DNA of 64,000 nucleotides from Antitrichia curtipendula. Its lineage: Eukaryota; Streptophyta; Bryopsida; Hypnales; Leucodontaceae. The position numbers and the translations under genes are program-made. The stretch covers positions 25,252,696 to 25,316,695 of the forward strand of contig OX579638.1 of the NCBI GenBank assembly GCA_951230915.1. Direction: 5' to 3'. Shown one piece after another: positions 62,001 to 64,000 of the stretch. Positions within the stretch are counted from its first letter, which is position 1, and each line of letters opens with the position of its first letter. Below the pieces are notes generated by a model. The model was not told the origin of the DNA. It saw only the letters and a program-made list of their open reading frames with translations, and made no database searches.

Positions 62001-64000
62001 TAGAGTAGTAGTTCGCAATCACCTTTGTAATATCACTTTTTTAGCTTTTATGATTTCAAAATTCTATTGCTACTACATAATGATTTGAGAAATTTATTCA
62101 ATTGAAGCGATTTTTGATTTCACAACAATTAAGTTGTTCATGAAGTTTTTGAAATTTACAAGTTTTTCTTTTCAATTCACCAAGTTATTGGGTTGCCATC
62201 GATCGTAACAATTGAGTCAACTTTTGAATGCATTACAATAAATGTGTATCTTTTACAGTATTCACCATAGCATATGTTTCATTCATCATTCAATAAATTT
62301 CTATTGTACATTTCAATATATGCTTATTTATAAACAAAATTATACAAATACTTTAGTAATTTTTATTCAAAGATTTATTGAAATTTTTGTTTTGCATTTT
62401 ATCTAATACATAAAAATTCTAATAAAATTCTAATGATGAATGCGTAGCATAGCAAGCGCCAACCGCTAATCACATAATAAAAATATAAGATTGGTGATTG
62501 AACATAATTAATCCTCTTTAGGTTGCTAGTGATGTGTGTATTTAAAATAATTTATGTTCAACTGTAAATTCGAATGATTTTGGGAGCACAACCCTTAGAG
62601 TGTCTTAATCCTTTTGCAACACCAACCATTTGCTACAAGATGACAGAATAGAGTTTTTCGCAACTTGCTCATTGATCCAAATATGGCAAACTGATTCCTC
62701 AATTCCAATAGTAGTTTTTAAAAGGAACAAATAATGGAAGTTGAAGCATTATGTACTTCAAAGATTTCCAATTAAGGGTAGTCCAGTATCAACAATAGGT
62801 ATCTTAATGACCTCAACTTTGAGAATTTGTAGGCTCATACTCACACAAACTCTAAAAATTATGAAGCCAATTACATTTACTTTTGCTAAGATTTGCTAAA
62901 ATCACGATATGATTTTCCCAGATTTTGTTTAGAATTGGTTTGTCTTTTTAAGTGTGAATACCCTAGTTCTTTGAAGAAATGAGTCGAATTGCATTGATGT
63001 CCAAACCCAATTTAAAGACACGATTCAAAGAGCAAAAATTGTGATATTCAAGCACATACTTAGAGGTCTTAAAAGTAGGACTAAAACAATTGAGGTTCTA
63101 AAACTGACCAAAAGACTACAACTAGAAAAGTGCTAGTTTCTTGAAGTTTCATCAATGTTACCAATCAGATAACAAACTCTCAATTTTCACGGGAGTTGGA
63201 GAGCAAAACTGACAGTGGTCTCTAATTATTAAATAGTGATTTTGGACAAAATCAAGGTAGTCTGCTATAAAAGCGACCATTTGACCCTAAAGCATCAAAT
63301 TGCGATTTTTTGGCAATTCAATTCCATAATTAAATTTTGAACAACTTAGTATTTTGAATCATTCTCTACTTCTTTCTACTTGGTATATTTTTCCTATATG
63401 TTGTACAGTTCCAAATGATTTGAATTTTTGCTTTGCTAGCTTGCCTTGAAGAATGAATCCATAGAAGCATCATCATTTTGGACATTTTTTCATATAAATG
63501 TGACCTTGTGAAGTGCAGCTGCCCAATTTCTCGAAGGGCCAAAAAAAAGATTCTTGTCACTTCAAACGCTAACATCTTGCAATCTATATGGTGGAGATTT
63601 TTGAATTTTTTCCCACATCATCTCAAACTAGTGTACAAACAAGTTGCTTTGGTAACATGTATCCAAACTTTATTTTTCTTCTAAAATTTGGTGCTTGTAT
63701 TAGAAATGGAATTTAGGAGCATTTTTGGTGAAAGTATAGAAAAACTTTAGGGGTTAAAGATTAGACCACTTTTCTCATGGGCTTCCTTGGATTGGAAGAT
63801 TTTTATCTCATTATTTAGATGAAGAAAACAGATGCGGCATGTAACACAAGTGGTTTTGTATTTCTTTGAGCATTATTGAATTACTTATAAATTTTCAAAG
63901 ATTTTTGTCCTAGACACCTGTTTATGACAATAGGTTTGACAAAATGCACACACACACAGTTTGTAAACTTGCCTGTAAAGAAAGATGGGGAACTAAAAAG
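59037..64000. other. gene-free AT-rich DNA to the window end
   Basis: No gene or RNA gene recognised. A homopolymer C run of about 15 lies at about 60295-60309. From about 63770 to 63930 the sequence resembles 49.48-49.58 kb (ACTTATAAATTTTCAAAGATTT shared in part). An orphan right terminus, TTTAGGGG followed by TTAA, lies near 63744-63755. Confidence 0.5.

Overview
The window is nuclear DNA of a land plant. The evidence is spliceosomal introns with GT..AG borders, a chloroplast/thylakoid-targeted PsbP-family protein, a plant site-1 protease, a plant-type GT47 glycosyltransferase and plant DNA-transposon families. GC-richer gene islands lie in long AT-rich stretches without genes. A bryophyte (moss-like) or other seed-free plant is my best guess; nothing here fixes the species.

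Layout. (1) 1-9.8 kb: a minus-strand gene of ten coding exons (1746-8645) for the membrane-anchored subtilase site-1 protease (S1P/SBT6.1). All splice phases close and the model gives about 1172 residues. A possible last exon of another plus-strand gene lies at the left edge. (2) 9.8-12.7 kb: gene-free, with one TAA-flanked MITE. (3) 12.7-28.3 kb: a large inverted repeat with arms of about 5 kb around a 5.5 kb AT-rich spacer. Each arm carries a five-exon gene, and the two are transcribed away from each other. I reconstruct both as the same 303-residue protein with a C-terminal motif like plant DUF1639. Coding exons and introns 1, 2 and 4 are almost identical, but most of intron 3 has diverged strongly, which suggests patchy gene conversion. 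(4) 28.3-32.9 kb: AT-rich, with a TTAA-flanked element. (5) 32.9-43.5 kb: a gene island with a two-exon thylakoid lumenal PsbP-family gene (plus), the last exon of an unrecognised small basic protein (plus), and a four-exon exostosin-family GT47 gene (minus) with an intron in its 5' leader. (6) 43.9-64 kb: no gene seen. This part holds minisatellites, a hAT-like MITE, a piggyBac-like element nested in another inverted-repeat element, TTA-flanked MITEs, a 2.08 kb CACTA element with TGG target duplications (probably inside an old LTR), and degraded repeat copies.

The genes do not form a pathway. S1P acts in the Golgi, GT47 is a Golgi type II glycosyltransferase, the PsbP-family protein works in the thylakoid lumen, and DUF1639 proteins have no established function. 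The most unusual structure is the divergent, nearly identical DUF1639-like gene pair in the inverted repeat. Next is the set of TTAA-flanked, CCC-ended elements, which resemble piggyBac, a superfamily rarely described in land plants.
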